From: Peptococcaceae bacterium
GTDB taxonomy: Bacteria > Bacillota > Peptococcia > DRI-13 > UBA5745
Length of the DNA: 24,699 nucleotides
Direction: 5' to 3'
Assembly (NCBI GenBank): GCA_031264885.1
Contig: JAISDM010000085.1
Coordinates: 1-24,699 of the forward strand
Shown here: positions 15,308 to 22,724 of the stretch, in pieces
Numbering within the stretch: the stretch's first letter is position 1
Layout of the letters: each line of letters opens with the position of its first letter
The notes under the pieces: generated by a model
What the model was told of the DNA's origin: nothing
The model's database searches: none
Seen by the model: only the letters and a program-made list of their open reading frames with translations
Translations under genes and position numbers: made by a program

Positions 15308-16387
15308 ATGCCTGACGAAAGCAGCTTAACGCTGGATCGCTTGTTACAATACTGCAGCCAGTCCCGCGCGACGGATTTACACATCTGCGCGGGCAGTTCG
15401 CCCCTGATGCGCAGGAACTCCAAGCTGAGTTCCATTCCCGACACGTCGGTCATGCTGCCCCCGGCGATTAACGAAATCGTGACTTCTCTGCTGGACGACA
15501 AAAAAATGGAATCGCTGAGGCTCAACAGAGTCATTGATTTCTCGTTTTCCCGCTCGGGACTGGGGCGTTTCCGCTGCAATATCTATCAGCAGCGCGGTTC
15601 TTACGCCATCGCCATCCGCACGCTCCCCTTTGAAATTCCCACGCTGGCTTCCCTGGGTCTGCCGCCGGTGGTCGAATCCATGGTTCACAAGAACAAAGGA
15701 TTGATTCTGGCCACCGGCGCCACCGGCAGCGGCAAATCCACCACGCTGGCAAGCTTGATCGACATTCTCAACGAAAAATACAGCTATCATATTGTGACCA
15801 TTGAGGATCCCGTGGAATATCTCCACCGGCACAAAACCAGCCTGGTCACTCAGCGGGAAGTGGGGGAAGACGCGGATTCTTTCGCCATCGCCCTGCGTTC
15901 CGCCCTCAGAGAAGACCCCGACGTTATTATGGTAGGAGAAATGCGGGATCCGGAAACCATCTCCATCGCGCTGACCGCCGCCGAGACCGGACATCTGGTT
16001 TTGTCCACGTTACATACCGTCGGCGCGGCCAAGGCCATCGACCGCATCATCGACGCGTTCCCGGCAGGTCAGCAGGCTCAGGTCAAAACCCAGCTGGCCA
16101 CGGTTCTGGAAGGGATCATCTCTCAGCAGCTGCTGCCCCGGGCCGATGGGCAGGGTTTGATTCTGGCCGGCGAAATCATGCTCGTGACCCCGGCCATACG
16201 GAACCTTATCCGCGAAGGCAAGCACTATCAGGTGAACAGCGCCATGCAAACAGGCCAGTCTCTGGGCATGCAGCTTATGGAAGCGGATCTGGCCAGACTG
16301 GTCAAGGATAAATCCATTACCCAGGACGAAGCCGCGCTCCGGGCGCCGGATCCGCAGCTTCTCAATCAATTTTTAAGGAGAGAATAG
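15308..16387 (+). CDS. pilT: Type IV pilus ATPase, PilT-like
   Basis: The 359-residue hexameric secretion ATPase normally powers pilus retraction at the inner membrane. Visible motifs are Walker A GATGSGKST (137-145), the Asp box VTIEDPVEY (163-171), Walker B DVIMVGEMRDPET (205-217) and the His box TGHLVLSTLHT (227-237). The PilT hallmark AIRNLIREGK (296-305) follows. Length and the absence of a long N-terminal domain fit PilT rather than PilB. The frame is open upstream to a GTG at 15257, but that lies within the promoter. It is the first gene of the pilus operon, and pilC follows 2 nt after its stop. No PilB-type extension ATPase is visible in the window, so it may act alone here or the partner may lie elsewhere. 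Confidence 0.93.
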   Translation: MPDESSLTLDRLLQYCSQSRATDLHICAGSSPLMRRNSKLSSIPDTSVMLPPAINEIVTSLLDDKKMESLRLNRVIDFSFSRSGLGRFRCNIYQQRGSYAIAIRTLPFEIPTLASLGLPPVVESMVHKNKGLILATGATGSGKSTTLASLIDILNEKYSYHIVTIEDPVEYLHRHKTSLVTQREVGEDADSFAIALRSALREDPDVIMVGEMRDPETISIALTAAETGHLVLSTLHTVGAAKAIDRIIDAFPAGQQAQVKTQLATVLEGIISQQLLPRADGQGLILAGEIMLVTPAIRNLIREGKHYQVNSAMQTGQSLGMQLMEADLARLVKDKSITQDEAALRAPDPQLLNQFLRRE

Positions 16388-16389
16388 GC

Positions 16390-17448
16390 ATGGCTCAACA
16401 ACTTCACGGCAACGTGCCTACGAAAGACCTATCTATTTTTTGCAGTCAAATGGCAATGGTGCTGCATTCCGATATCACTATTATGGAAGGCGTCCGGATC
16501 CTCCATGAGCAAACCGAAAACCGGAATTTAAGAAACGCTCTGGCGGAAATACACGCGGATATGGACAAAGGCATCCCCTTTTCCCAATCCTTCGAGCGGT
16601 TCAAAAACACGGTTTTTCCGGAATATCTGACCAACATGGTCGCGTTGGGGGAAGTCAGCGGAACCATCGACACGGTGTTTTCCCAGATGTCGGATTATTA
16701 TAACAAGGACAACGCCATCCGCAGCAAGGTCAAAGCCGCCGTTACGTATCCCCTCATCCTCACGGTTCTGATGCTGGGCATCATTGTGCTTCTAGTGGTC
16801 AGAATTCTGCCCATGTTCAGCGATATTCTCAACACCATGGGGGGGACCATGCCGGTGCTGACCCAAGTTATGATGAGTTTCAGCGCTTTCCTGGGCCATT
16901 ACTTAATTCCTATTCTCGCGGTCATCGCGGCCATCGTGGTGTTTTGCGTTTTTTATTCCAAAACCGGCGGGGGACGGATGTTCTTCGATCATCTGAAATT
17001 GGCGCTTCCTTTCTCCAGCCAGATTTTTACCCGGATCATCACGGCGCGCTTCGCCCGCTGTCTGGCCATTTTAATCCGAAGCGGCGTCAATTTGCTGTCC
17101 GCGCTGGAGATGATGCAGACCTTAATCGGCAACGCCTATGTGGAAAAACGCTTCCAAAAAACCCGCGAAGAAATATACGAAGGCAAGGACCTGGTGGACG
17201 GCCTGACGGAAACGGGCATTTTTCCTCCCTTATTCCTGCGGTTGGTGGCCATCGGCCAGAACGCGGGCTTCCTGGATGAAATGCTGTTTAAAGCCTCCGA
17301 TATCTTCGACGAAGAGGTGCAGACTTCTCTGGAACGGATGACGACTTTCATTGAACCGGTCATGATCATCATCTTGTCCATCATCGTAGGCGTCATTCTT
17401 TTGTCCGTGATGCTGCCGATGATCAATATCATGAATACCATCGGTTAA
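16390..17448 (+). CDS. pilC: Type IV pilus inner-membrane platform protein (PilC / T2SS F family)
   Basis: The 352-residue protein has two T2SSF domains. The first cytoplasmic domain (about 10-115) begins DLSIFCSQMAMVLHSDITIMEG and is followed by a transmembrane segment (about 120-140). A second is near 170-190. The second domain (about 210-325) begins ARFARCLAILIRSGVNLLSALE, and a final hydrophobic helix (about 325-347) ends the protein. It is shorter than Gram-negative PilC (about 400) but typical for monoderms. PilC couples the ATPase to pilin insertion. AAGGAG about 10 nt upstream supports the ATG at 16390. It lies between the PilT-like ATPase and the pilin genes. Confidence 0.92.
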   Translation: MAQQLHGNVPTKDLSIFCSQMAMVLHSDITIMEGVRILHEQTENRNLRNALAEIHADMDKGIPFSQSFERFKNTVFPEYLTNMVALGEVSGTIDTVFSQMSDYYNKDNAIRSKVKAAVTYPLILTVLMLGIIVLLVVRILPMFSDILNTMGGTMPVLTQVMMSFSAFLGHYLIPILAVIAAIVVFCVFYSKTGGGRMFFDHLKLALPFSSQIFTRIITARFARCLAILIRSGVNLLSALEMMQTLIGNAYVEKRFQKTREEIYEGKDLVDGLTETGIFPPLFLRLVAIGQNAGFLDEMLFKASDIFDEEVQTSLERMTTFIEPVMIIILSIIVGVILLSVMLPMINIMNTIG

Positions 17449-17464
17449 GGCGGAGAGGATCGTT

Positions 17465-17770
17465 ATGGGAAATATTGATTTGAAACTGACAGGAATGGTC
17501 GTCGGACTGCTTGTGATCATCATCGTCCTGATGGGCCTGATCACTCCGGCCGGCAATTTTACCGCTCATTCCGAAACGCGGCAGACCCGGGCGGTGGAGG
17601 AAATCATAGACAAAGCCATGATCCAATGTTATGCCCTGGAAGGCAGCTATCCTCCAAATCTGGAGTACCTGGAAAGCTACGGGGTCATTATGGACGACGA
17701 TCATTACAATTACTTCTTTGAAGCCATCGGCTCCAATATTAAGCCCACGGTGAAAGTGTTTCAAAAATAA
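17465..17770 (+). CDS. Small pilin-like membrane protein without canonical prepilin motif
   Basis: The 101-residue protein has one N-terminal hydrophobic segment (about 9-27) and then a helix-like stretch with the pilin-type sequence EEIIDKAMIQCYALEGSYPPNLEYLES. That sequence resembles the segment after the N-terminal helix in many clostridial pilins. The N-terminus reads KLTGMVVGLL, so there is no GFTLxE motif. If Gly10 were the cleavage site, position 5 of the mature protein would be Leu, not Glu. GGAGAGGAT precedes the ATG at 17465. It lies directly after pilC and probably encodes an accessory or non-processed pilus component. Confidence 0.72.
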   Translation: MGNIDLKLTGMVVGLLVIIIVLMGLITPAGNFTAHSETRQTRAVEEIIDKAMIQCYALEGSYPPNLEYLESYGVIMDDDHYNYFFEAIGSNIKPTVKVFQK

Positions 17771-17822
17771 CAGTACCTGGTCCAAAATCACTCGATTTAA
17801 TCCTGAAGGGTAGGTGTCATGA

Positions 17823-18350
17823 TTGGCGCGCAATGTGTTCAATGGTAAGGGCTATACGCTGGTGGAGCTGCTTCTGGTCATGATGCTTTTGCTTGTGTTT
17901 GGCGTTACTATTTTTACTTTGATTTATTCGGGCAGTGAAACATATCAGCGAATCAGCAGGAACAGAAATGTCGAGTCGGACGCGAGAATCGCTTTATCGT
18001 ATCTAAACGTCAAACTGCGCCAGCATGATTACGCGGAGGGGATGGACGTCAAGCCCTTCCCCGGAACAAGCCGGGACGCGCTGGTGCTGTACGACCAGAC
18101 CCTCGACGGGAATCTGGAGACCTGGATCTTTTGGTCGGAGGGTCAATTGCTGGAATGCCTGATCTCCGAAGGCGAGACGCCGGATGTTAATTTAAGCTTT
18201 ACAATCGTGGACATTGAGAATTTTGAGATCGCTTATGACCGGGCCAGCCGGGTCGTCACGGGCACGGTGGCGTATACTTATAACGGACAAAGCTTGAGCC
18301 GCTCCTGCGAGGTCATGCTGAGGTCGGAGGGCGGTGAGGCGGCCGCATGA
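17823..18350 (+). CDS. Type IV prepilin / minor pilin (PilW-like)
   Basis: The 175-residue protein has a class III signal, NGKG|YTLVELLLVM, with Glu at position 5 after the expected cleavage, followed by a hydrophobic helix. The C-terminal domain is beta-rich. The only in-frame start upstream of the signal is TTG at 17823. The preceding AAGGGTAGGTG supports it, although an out-of-frame ATG lies at 17819. The next pilin gene overlaps as ATGA (18347-18350), indicating translational coupling. The prepilin peptidase of the same operon should process it. I infer minor pilin rather than major pilin because of its size and its company. Confidence 0.83.
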   Translation: MARNVFNGKGYTLVELLLVMMLLLVFGVTIFTLIYSGSETYQRISRNRNVESDARIALSYLNVKLRQHDYAEGMDVKPFPGTSRDALVLYDQTLDGNLETWIFWSEGQLLECLISEGETPDVNLSFTIVDIENFEIAYDRASRVVTGTVAYTYNGQSLSRSCEVMLRSEGGEAAA

Positions 18351-18916
18351 TCGGATCGTCTGTCAAGTTTGTCAAAAACGAAAAGGGATTCACGCTGGTG
18401 GAAGTGATGATTTCCATCTTTGCTTTGACCTTGTTGAGCGGGTTCATTCTGGAAATGTTCCTGACGGCGTCCAGGGTCAATCAACAGGCTCAGGACACGG
18501 ACGCCGGATCCATCCGGGCCATGAGCGTTATCGAAAGCTTCAAGCAGCAGGATTCCCCTTTCGATCTGGAGCGGGATCCTCTGCTGGCGGGGGCCTTTGT
18601 GGATAAATCCGGCCAGGAAATGAATTTATCCTTGTATTACGACGCCCAATGGACTCCCATTCCAACCTCTTCGGCCTCGGAAGCCTCTCCGGAAGCCCCT
18701 CCCGGCGCGCGGTTCAATATGGAGGTCCTTGTGTCCGCGCGGGACGCGCAGCCCAACAGGGTCAGTCTCGCTTACCAGGCAGGCGGCTCGCCCAGGGGGA
18801 ACGAATCCGCGGAAGGTCTGGTTTACTCCATACAGATTCAAGTATACCAGCTCGCTTCGGACTCGGGCAGAACCCCTCTGGCGGAGTTGGACTCCAATCA
18901 TTATTTCGTCTACTAA
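18347..18916 (+). CDS. Type IV prepilin / minor pilin (PilV-like)
   Basis: The 189-residue protein has a canonical prepilin signal NEKG|FTLVEVMISIFALTLLSG (cleavage after Gly14, Glu5 present). An exported domain of mixed strands follows, including a Ser/Ala/Pro-rich low-complexity segment (SSASEASPEAPPGA, about 108-121). Its start overlaps the preceding pilin stop (ATGA). The gene is 20 nt from the next pilus gene. The PilV-like call rests on position in the PilW-PilV-PilX-like order and on the N-terminal motif only. Confidence 0.85.
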   Translation: MIGSSVKFVKNEKGFTLVEVMISIFALTLLSGFILEMFLTASRVNQQAQDTDAGSIRAMSVIESFKQQDSPFDLERDPLLAGAFVDKSGQEMNLSLYYDAQWTPIPTSSASEASPEAPPGARFNMEVLVSARDAQPNRVSLAYQAGGSPRGNESAEGLVYSIQIQVYQLASDSGRTPLAELDSNHYFVY

Positions 18917-18922
18917 CCCGAA

Positions 18923-18928
18923 GGGAGG
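18923..18928 (+). promoter_or_regulatory. Ribosome binding site deciding a TTG start
   Basis: GGGAGG lies 8 nt before TTG 18937-18939. It favours this start over the frame's opening at 18649, which runs inside the preceding pilin gene. Confidence 0.7.
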
Positions 18929-18936
18929 ATATCCCC

Positions 18937-19506
18937 TTGTTCTCAAATAAAGGCGCCGCGTCGGTGCTGGTGGTTTTTATGATGATCATTCTGGTTACCT
19001 TTGGAACCTTGTCTCTGGCGGCCGCGCTGGCCAACGTCCGGCTCGGCGCCAAAGCCGCCGGCTGGATGACGGATTACTACGGTCTGGACGCTCAGGCGGA
19101 ACTCTTTTGCATGGAGCTGGACGCTTATCTGTTGGCAGCCGAGAACAGGGCCGCGGTGTTTCTGTCCGACGCCGGCTTTGCGGATATTTATTATCAGGAA
19201 GCGTATCAAGCCTTACAAGATATGTCGGCCGGCCGGCTGGACATGGAAATCACCGGTTCCGGGGACGCCGCGCAAATCGAGATACTCTTCTCCGAAGGCT
19301 CCGAGGCGGGGGATCAGAACCTGACCGTCGTCCTGGGCTTGGCCAGACCGGAGTTTCAACAGCTGCGGGACGGGAGCGGTCAAGCTTACTGGCGGCGCGG
19401 AAACGGTTTTTTTAAGCATTATACCGTTCTCAAATGGCAGCAGTGGCAAGTGCCCCTTGAACAGGACGACGAATTGGTATTCTGGGACGGAGTCATTCCT
19501 GTATGA
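18937..19506 (+). CDS. PilX-like pilus accessory protein
   Basis: The product is 189 residues from the TTG at 18937. A short N-terminal basic stretch (LFSNKGAAS) is followed by a hydrophobic helix (VLVVFMMIILVTFGTLSLAAAL) and an exported domain starting with the helix YYGLDAQAELFCMELDAYLLAAENR. There is no FTLxE signal: the Gly is followed by AASVLV, lacking Glu5, as in PilX/GspK-type tip proteins. The adjacent prepilin peptidase gene overlaps its stop by 4 nt (ATGA). The gene resembles the unnamed fourth pilus gene common in clostridial pilus operons. Its exact role at the pilus tip is inference. Confidence 0.75.
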   Translation: MFSNKGAASVLVVFMMIILVTFGTLSLAAALANVRLGAKAAGWMTDYYGLDAQAELFCMELDAYLLAAENRAAVFLSDAGFADIYYQEAYQALQDMSAGRLDMEITGSGDAAQIEILFSEGSEAGDQNLTVVLGLARPEFQQLRDGSGQAYWRRGNGFFKHYTVLKWQQWQVPLEQDDELVFWDGVIPV

Positions 19507-20309
19507 CCCCCGTTGTGTACAGCCGCTGGATTCCCGGTTTCATCCTTCCTTTGTTTATGCTGGGGCTGACCGTCGGGAGCTTTCTGAATGTGTGCATCGA
19601 CCGGATCCCCAGGAACCGGTCCGTCGTAACGCCCCGCTCACACTGTGAATCCTGCGGCCGGTCTTTGGGATTGCCGGATTTGATTCCTGTGTTCAGTTTC
19701 CTCATATTGAAGGGGCGCTGCCGTTACTGCCAAAGCCCTTTGAACCCCCGGATGCCCTTCGTGGAACTGATCACGGGGAGTTTGTACGTCGCCTTGCTCT
19801 TCCGCTTTGGCGCCCAATGGCGCTTGCTCCTGTACGGGATCCTGGCGTCGGTTTTGATTGTCGTTTCTATTACGGATCTGGAATGGATGGTCATCCCGGA
19901 TCCGGCGGTCGTTCTGGGCGTCTGCCCGGCGATGATTTTTATTTTTCTCGGACAAGGCCCGAACGTTTTTGACGCGCTGACCGGCGCGTTGACAGGCGGC
20001 GGATTTCTTCTTATTATGGGCTTTTTTTCCAAATGGATCTTGAAAAAAGAAGGCATGGGAGGCGGCGATATCAAGCTGATGGCTATGTCGGGCCTCTATT
20101 TGGGCTGGCGTTATACCCTGCTGGCCCTGGTGTTCGCTTCCGCGCTGGGAGGCGCCGCCGCTCTGGCGCTGGTTCTGAAAGACAGGAAAAATCTCCAGGC
20201 GGAAATACCTTTCGGCCCGCTTCTGAGCATTGGCGTTTTGTGCGTTGTTTTTTTCGGAAATTCCGTTGTGGATTTTTACACGCGGCACTTTTTGGGAATG
20301 GGGTCATGA
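19503..20309 (+). CDS. pilD: Prepilin peptidase / N-methyltransferase (A24 family)
   Basis: The 268-residue multi-pass aspartyl protease cleaves the prepilin leader and can N-methylate the new terminus. The N-terminal methyltransferase-type domain carries the paired zinc motif CESC and CRYC (about residues 48-51 and 72-75). The catalytic aspartates lie in ITDLEWMVIPD (about 121-131) and in the GxGD-type motif GMGGGDIKL (about 183-191). Hydrophobic segments fill the remainder. The start overlaps the preceding stop as ATGA. It is the last gene of the pilus operon and supplies the enzyme for the two canonical prepilins encoded just upstream. Confidence 0.94.
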   Translation: MTPVVYSRWIPGFILPLFMLGLTVGSFLNVCIDRIPRNRSVVTPRSHCESCGRSLGLPDLIPVFSFLILKGRCRYCQSPLNPRMPFVELITGSLYVALLFRFGAQWRLLLYGILASVLIVVSITDLEWMVIPDPAVVLGVCPAMIFIFLGQGPNVFDALTGALTGGGFLLIMGFFSKWILKKEGMGGGDIKLMAMSGLYLGWRYTLLALVFASALGGAAALALVLKDRKNLQAEIPFGPLLSIGVLCVVFFGNSVVDFYTRHFLGMGS

Positions 20310-20352
20310 TTTACAAACAGTTTATATTTTATTCACATTTTTCCCTCCAAAA

Positions 20353-20380
20353 TTCACTCCCCGCCGCGAAAGTATATAAC
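20353..20380 (+). promoter_or_regulatory. Candidate promoter of the transglutaminase-like gene
   Basis: TTCACT (20353-20358), a 16-bp spacer and TATAAC (20375-20380) are present, about 58 bp before the start, in an AT-rich gap following pilD. Confidence 0.4.
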
Positions 20381-20437
20381 AAAGATAAAAAACTTCGCGA
20401 GCTTCCGGATTGCTCGAAGAAAGAAAGGTGTCCGTCA

Positions 20438-21235
20438 ATGAAACGTCATTTTATTACGATCCTCCTGGCCGCAGCGCTCGCGTTGGGCATGATCTCCCCG
20501 GTCTGGGCGGAGACAACTGTGGACAAAACCGATGTGGAGAAAGGGATTGTACAAGTCAAACTGGTCAATACCGGCAATAAAAAGATGAAGGCCATTATTG
20601 AGAAAGACGGAACGAAATATATTTACACCCTGCGCGCCAGATCTTCCGAGACCTTCCCCCTGCAAATGGGCTCCGGCGCCTACACTGTTTCGACTTTGGA
20701 GAACGTCAGCGGGAATCAGTACAAGCAGCTCACCAAAGAAACCGTCACCATGCAAAACACCAATGAAAACATCATCTACCTGAATTCCATCCAGCTGGTG
20801 GACTGGAACACCACCATGGCGGCCATCGCCAAGGCTCAGGAACTGACCCAGGGCTTGACGTCGGAAGACGAGAAATTCGACGTCATCTACAAGTACATGA
20901 CCGAGAATTTCGCTTATGATTTTGACAAAATCAAGAACCTGCCCACCGATTATATCCCCGACGTGGACCAAATCTTCAACGTCAAAAAGGGCATATGCTA
21001 CGATTACGCCTCCGTCCTGGGCTCCATGCTTCGCAGCGTGGGCATTTCGGCCAAATTATGCATGGGCTATACGGAATATGTGAAGGAATATCACGCGTGG
21101 AACGAGGTTTATCTGAACAGCCTGAAGAAATGGTGCGTGGTGGACACCACGGTGGACGCCCAGTATGTGGCCGCGAAGCAGCCCATCGACAAAGTCAAGG
21201 CGGACGATAAATACAAGAAAGCGAAACAGTATTAA
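20438..21235 (+). CDS. Secreted transglutaminase-like (cysteine protease fold) protein
   Basis: The 265-residue protein starts at the ATG at 20438, with AAAGGTG 8 nt upstream. The open frame extends back into pilD, but that part is out of frame with pilD and spurious. A signal peptide (basic MKRHF, hydrophobic core, likely cleavage after PVWA at about 23) is followed by a small beta domain and then a transglutaminase core. The triad is Cys in KGICYDYASV (about 187), His in YHAWNEV (about 219) and Asp in VVDTTVD (about 235). Such bacterial proteins act as peptidases or cross-linking enzymes at the cell surface. It has its own promoter and a strong terminator, so it seems a separate unit from the pilus operon. 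Confidence 0.85.
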   Translation: MKRHFITILLAAALALGMISPVWAETTVDKTDVEKGIVQVKLVNTGNKKMKAIIEKDGTKYIYTLRARSSETFPLQMGSGAYTVSTLENVSGNQYKQLTKETVTMQNTNENIIYLNSIQLVDWNTTMAAIAKAQELTQGLTSEDEKFDVIYKYMTENFAYDFDKIKNLPTDYIPDVDQIFNVKKGICYDYASVLGSMLRSVGISAKLCMGYTEYVKEYHAWNEVYLNSLKKWCVVDTTVDAQYVAAKQPIDKVKADDKYKKAKQY

Positions 21236-21247
21236 ATCCCCGGCTCC

Positions 21248-21275
21248 AACCTCTGCGGCGCAGAGGTTTTTTTTT
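21248..21275 (+). terminator. Rho-independent terminator after the transglutaminase-like gene
   Basis: AACCTCTGC and GCAGAGGTT arms around a GGC-type loop are followed by nine T residues, 13 nt after the stop codon. Confidence 0.92.
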
Positions 21276-21347
21276 GAATAAAAACATAGCGCGCCGCGCC
21301 ATACTATAACCAATCATTACCCTATTAACCGCAAAGGAGCCGCCGTT

Positions 21348-21983
21348 ATGAGAAATTATTCAAAAGAACTGCTGGATCCAACACAAGTCGCGATCTGTAT
21401 TATCGATGAACAGCCGCAAATGTTCTTCGGCGTGGAGAGCGCGTCGAGACTGTCCGTTATGAACGCGGTCACAGGTCTGGCCAAAACCGCGTCCATTTTC
21501 CAGATTCCGGTGATCCTCTCCACAGTGGAAGCGCAGACTTTTTCCGGCCCTCTGTATAACCAGGTGCAGCTGGTTTTTCCCAAGCAGCAGCCCATCGACC
21601 GCACCACTTTAAACGCTTGGGAAGACAAGAATTTCAAGACCGCGGTCAGCGCCACCGGCAAGAAAAAACTGCTCTTCGCGGGACTCTGGACCGAGGTGTG
21701 CGTCACCTTGCCCACGCTGTGCGCTCTTTCGGACGGATTTGAGGTCTATATCGTCACGGACGCTTCCGCCGGCGCAAGCAAAGAAGCCCATCAAATGAGC
21801 ATCGTGCGCATGACTCAAGCCGGAGCGAAGCCCGTCACCTGGCAGGCGGCGCTCCTGGAGATGCAGCGGGACTGGGCGAACAAAACCACCTACCAGGCAG
21901 TGATGCAAGTGATCACGGAACATGGCGGAGCATACGGCCTGGGCGTCGAATACGCCAACGCCATGGTCCCCCAAAGCCAGTAG
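21348..21983 (+). CDS. Isochorismatase-family cysteine hydrolase (YcaC-like)
   Basis: The 211-residue protein aligns by eye with YcaC-type hydrolases. The catalytic acid is probably Asp20 (CIIDEQPQMFF) and the nucleophile Cys118 (GLWTEVCVTLPT). Intervening and trailing segments NAWEDKNF and VTDASAGASKEAHQMSIVRMTQAGA are also typical. I could not assign the third (basic) catalytic residue with confidence. The natural substrate of this subgroup is unsettled. AAAGGAG lies about 8 nt before the ATG at 21348. It is a single-gene unit: a terminator precedes it and the repeat-rich region follows immediately. Confidence 0.87.
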   Translation: MRNYSKELLDPTQVAICIIDEQPQMFFGVESASRLSVMNAVTGLAKTASIFQIPVILSTVEAQTFSGPLYNQVQLVFPKQQPIDRTTLNAWEDKNFKTAVSATGKKKLLFAGLWTEVCVTLPTLCALSDGFEVYIVTDASAGASKEAHQMSIVRMTQAGAKPVTWQAALLEMQRDWANKTTYQAVMQVITEHGGAYGLGVEYANAMVPQSQ

Positions 21984-22031
21984 GAGCGCACGGCAGGGAC
22001 CCTGATCCGTTCACGGAACCGCAGGGGCGGT

Positions 22032-22260
22032 AGGGGCGGACATTCACATGCGCAGGGGGCGAGCCCGCAGGGGCGCACCCCCGCGGATGCATCATTCGCC
22101 GTACCGTAGGGGCGCACAGGGACCCCGCATCATTCACGCACCGTAGGGGCGGCAGGGGCGGACATTCACATGCGCAGGGGCGCACCCCCGCGGATGCATC
22201 ATTCGCCGTACCGTAGGGGCGCGCAGGGACCCCGCATCATTCACGCACCGTAGGGGCGGC
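22032..22260 (+). repeat. Tandem duplication, units of 122 and 107 bp
   Basis: Unit 1 (22032-22153) and unit 2 (22154-22260) both begin AGGGGCGGACATTCACATGC and end CACCGTAGGGGCGGC. They differ mainly by an insertion of about 15 bp in unit 1, near 22052-22070, and by single-base changes. Each unit itself contains several GCATCATTC and GTAGGGGCG modules. Confidence 0.85.
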
Positions 22261-22272
22261 ATTCTGCCGCCC
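22250..22272 (+). repeat. Half-copy of the double-palindrome element
   Basis: A single 23-bp arm with palindrome GGGCGGCATTCTGCCGCCC, followed by GGACCGTCCGGAAACGAC, the same downstream flank as the copy at 22502. Confidence 0.8.
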
Positions 22273-22335
22273 GGACCGTCCGGAAACGACAAAAATGGCG
22301 GCTCCTACGGATCACGTATGCCGTTTGGGGGTCGT

Positions 22336-22361
22336 AGGGGCGACCGTTCCCGGTCGCCCGA
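22336..22361 (+). repeat. Related palindromic module with a different core
   Basis: GTAGGGGCGACC and GGTCGCCC form a hairpin similar in design to the 23-bp arm, but with the inner bases changed in a compensating way. A third variant, GGGGCGTC/GACGCCCC followed by CTAC, lies near 22456-22479. Confidence 0.65.
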
Positions 22362-22479
22362 GGTTGTCCGAAAACGGGACGGGGTACGGCATGCCGTGCC
22401 CCCACGGGGGGGAACCGGGAGCGAACCACCGCGAGGCGTTGGGAGAAATAGACGCGGGGCGTCCGCCGACGCCCCCTAC

Positions 22480-22615
22480 GGACGCATCATTCACGTATAC
22501 CGTAGGGGCGGCATTCTGCCGCCCGGACCGTCCGGAAACGACAAAAAGGGCGCCGTCAACACAATATATACCGCGCCGCGATTCGCGGTTTGAAAAATTC
22601 CCCTCCAGGGAGGGG
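22480..22615 (+). repeat. 136-bp segment repeated at 12526-12661, copy B
   Basis: It contains the 23-bp arm at 22502-22524, the shared block AACACAATATATACC and the CCCCTCC/GGAGGGG hairpin (22600-22615). On the minus strand the hairpin is followed by AATTTTTC and is terminator-like. No nuclease gene accompanies this copy. Confidence 0.75.
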
Positions 22616-22656
22616 AATGTTTCCATATTTCGACTGACAGGGGTTCTATATTTTTA

Positions 22657-22686
22657 TTTACTCATACGAAGTATATGTGATATGAT
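22657..22686 (+). promoter_or_regulatory. Candidate promoter of the small ORF-LysR unit
   Basis: TTTACT (22657-22662), an 18-bp spacer and TATGAT (22681-22686) are present. The spacer contains the dyad ATACGAAGTAT (22664-22674), which might be a regulator site. The promoter is 39 bp upstream of the short ORF and 130 bp upstream of the LysR start. Confidence 0.4.
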
Positions 22687-22724
22687 TCATTGTAAAGGAA
22701 CCGCTTTCGAAGGGGGAATGGTCA

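Larger units (their letters stand above)
21984..22724. other. 741-bp gene-free, repeat-rich region
   Basis: From 21984 to about 22620 it is almost wholly built of GTAGGGGCG-type modules: a tandem duplication (22032-22260), half-copies of the 67-bp element (22250-22272, 22502-22524), related palindromes with other cores, and the second copy of the 136-bp segment. The remainder (22621-22724) is AT-rich and holds a candidate promoter. Open frames through it are Pro/Arg/Gly-rich products of the repeats and are not supported as genes. Confidence 0.8.

Noticed and set aside
18649..18936. Upstream 96 codons of the PilX-like open frame
   Set aside because: This part overlaps the preceding pilin gene in another frame and has no ribosome site; the TTG at 18937 has GGGAGG 8 nt upstream.
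20033..20437. N-terminal extension of the transglutaminase-like frame
   Set aside because: It overlaps pilD out of frame; a signal peptide begins cleanly at the ATG at 20438 with a ribosome site.
22021..22260. Regularly repeated GTAGGGGCG/CATCATTC modules considered as a CRISPR array
   Set aside because: Repeat units vary in length and sequence, there are no constant-size unique spacers, and no cas genes are nearby.
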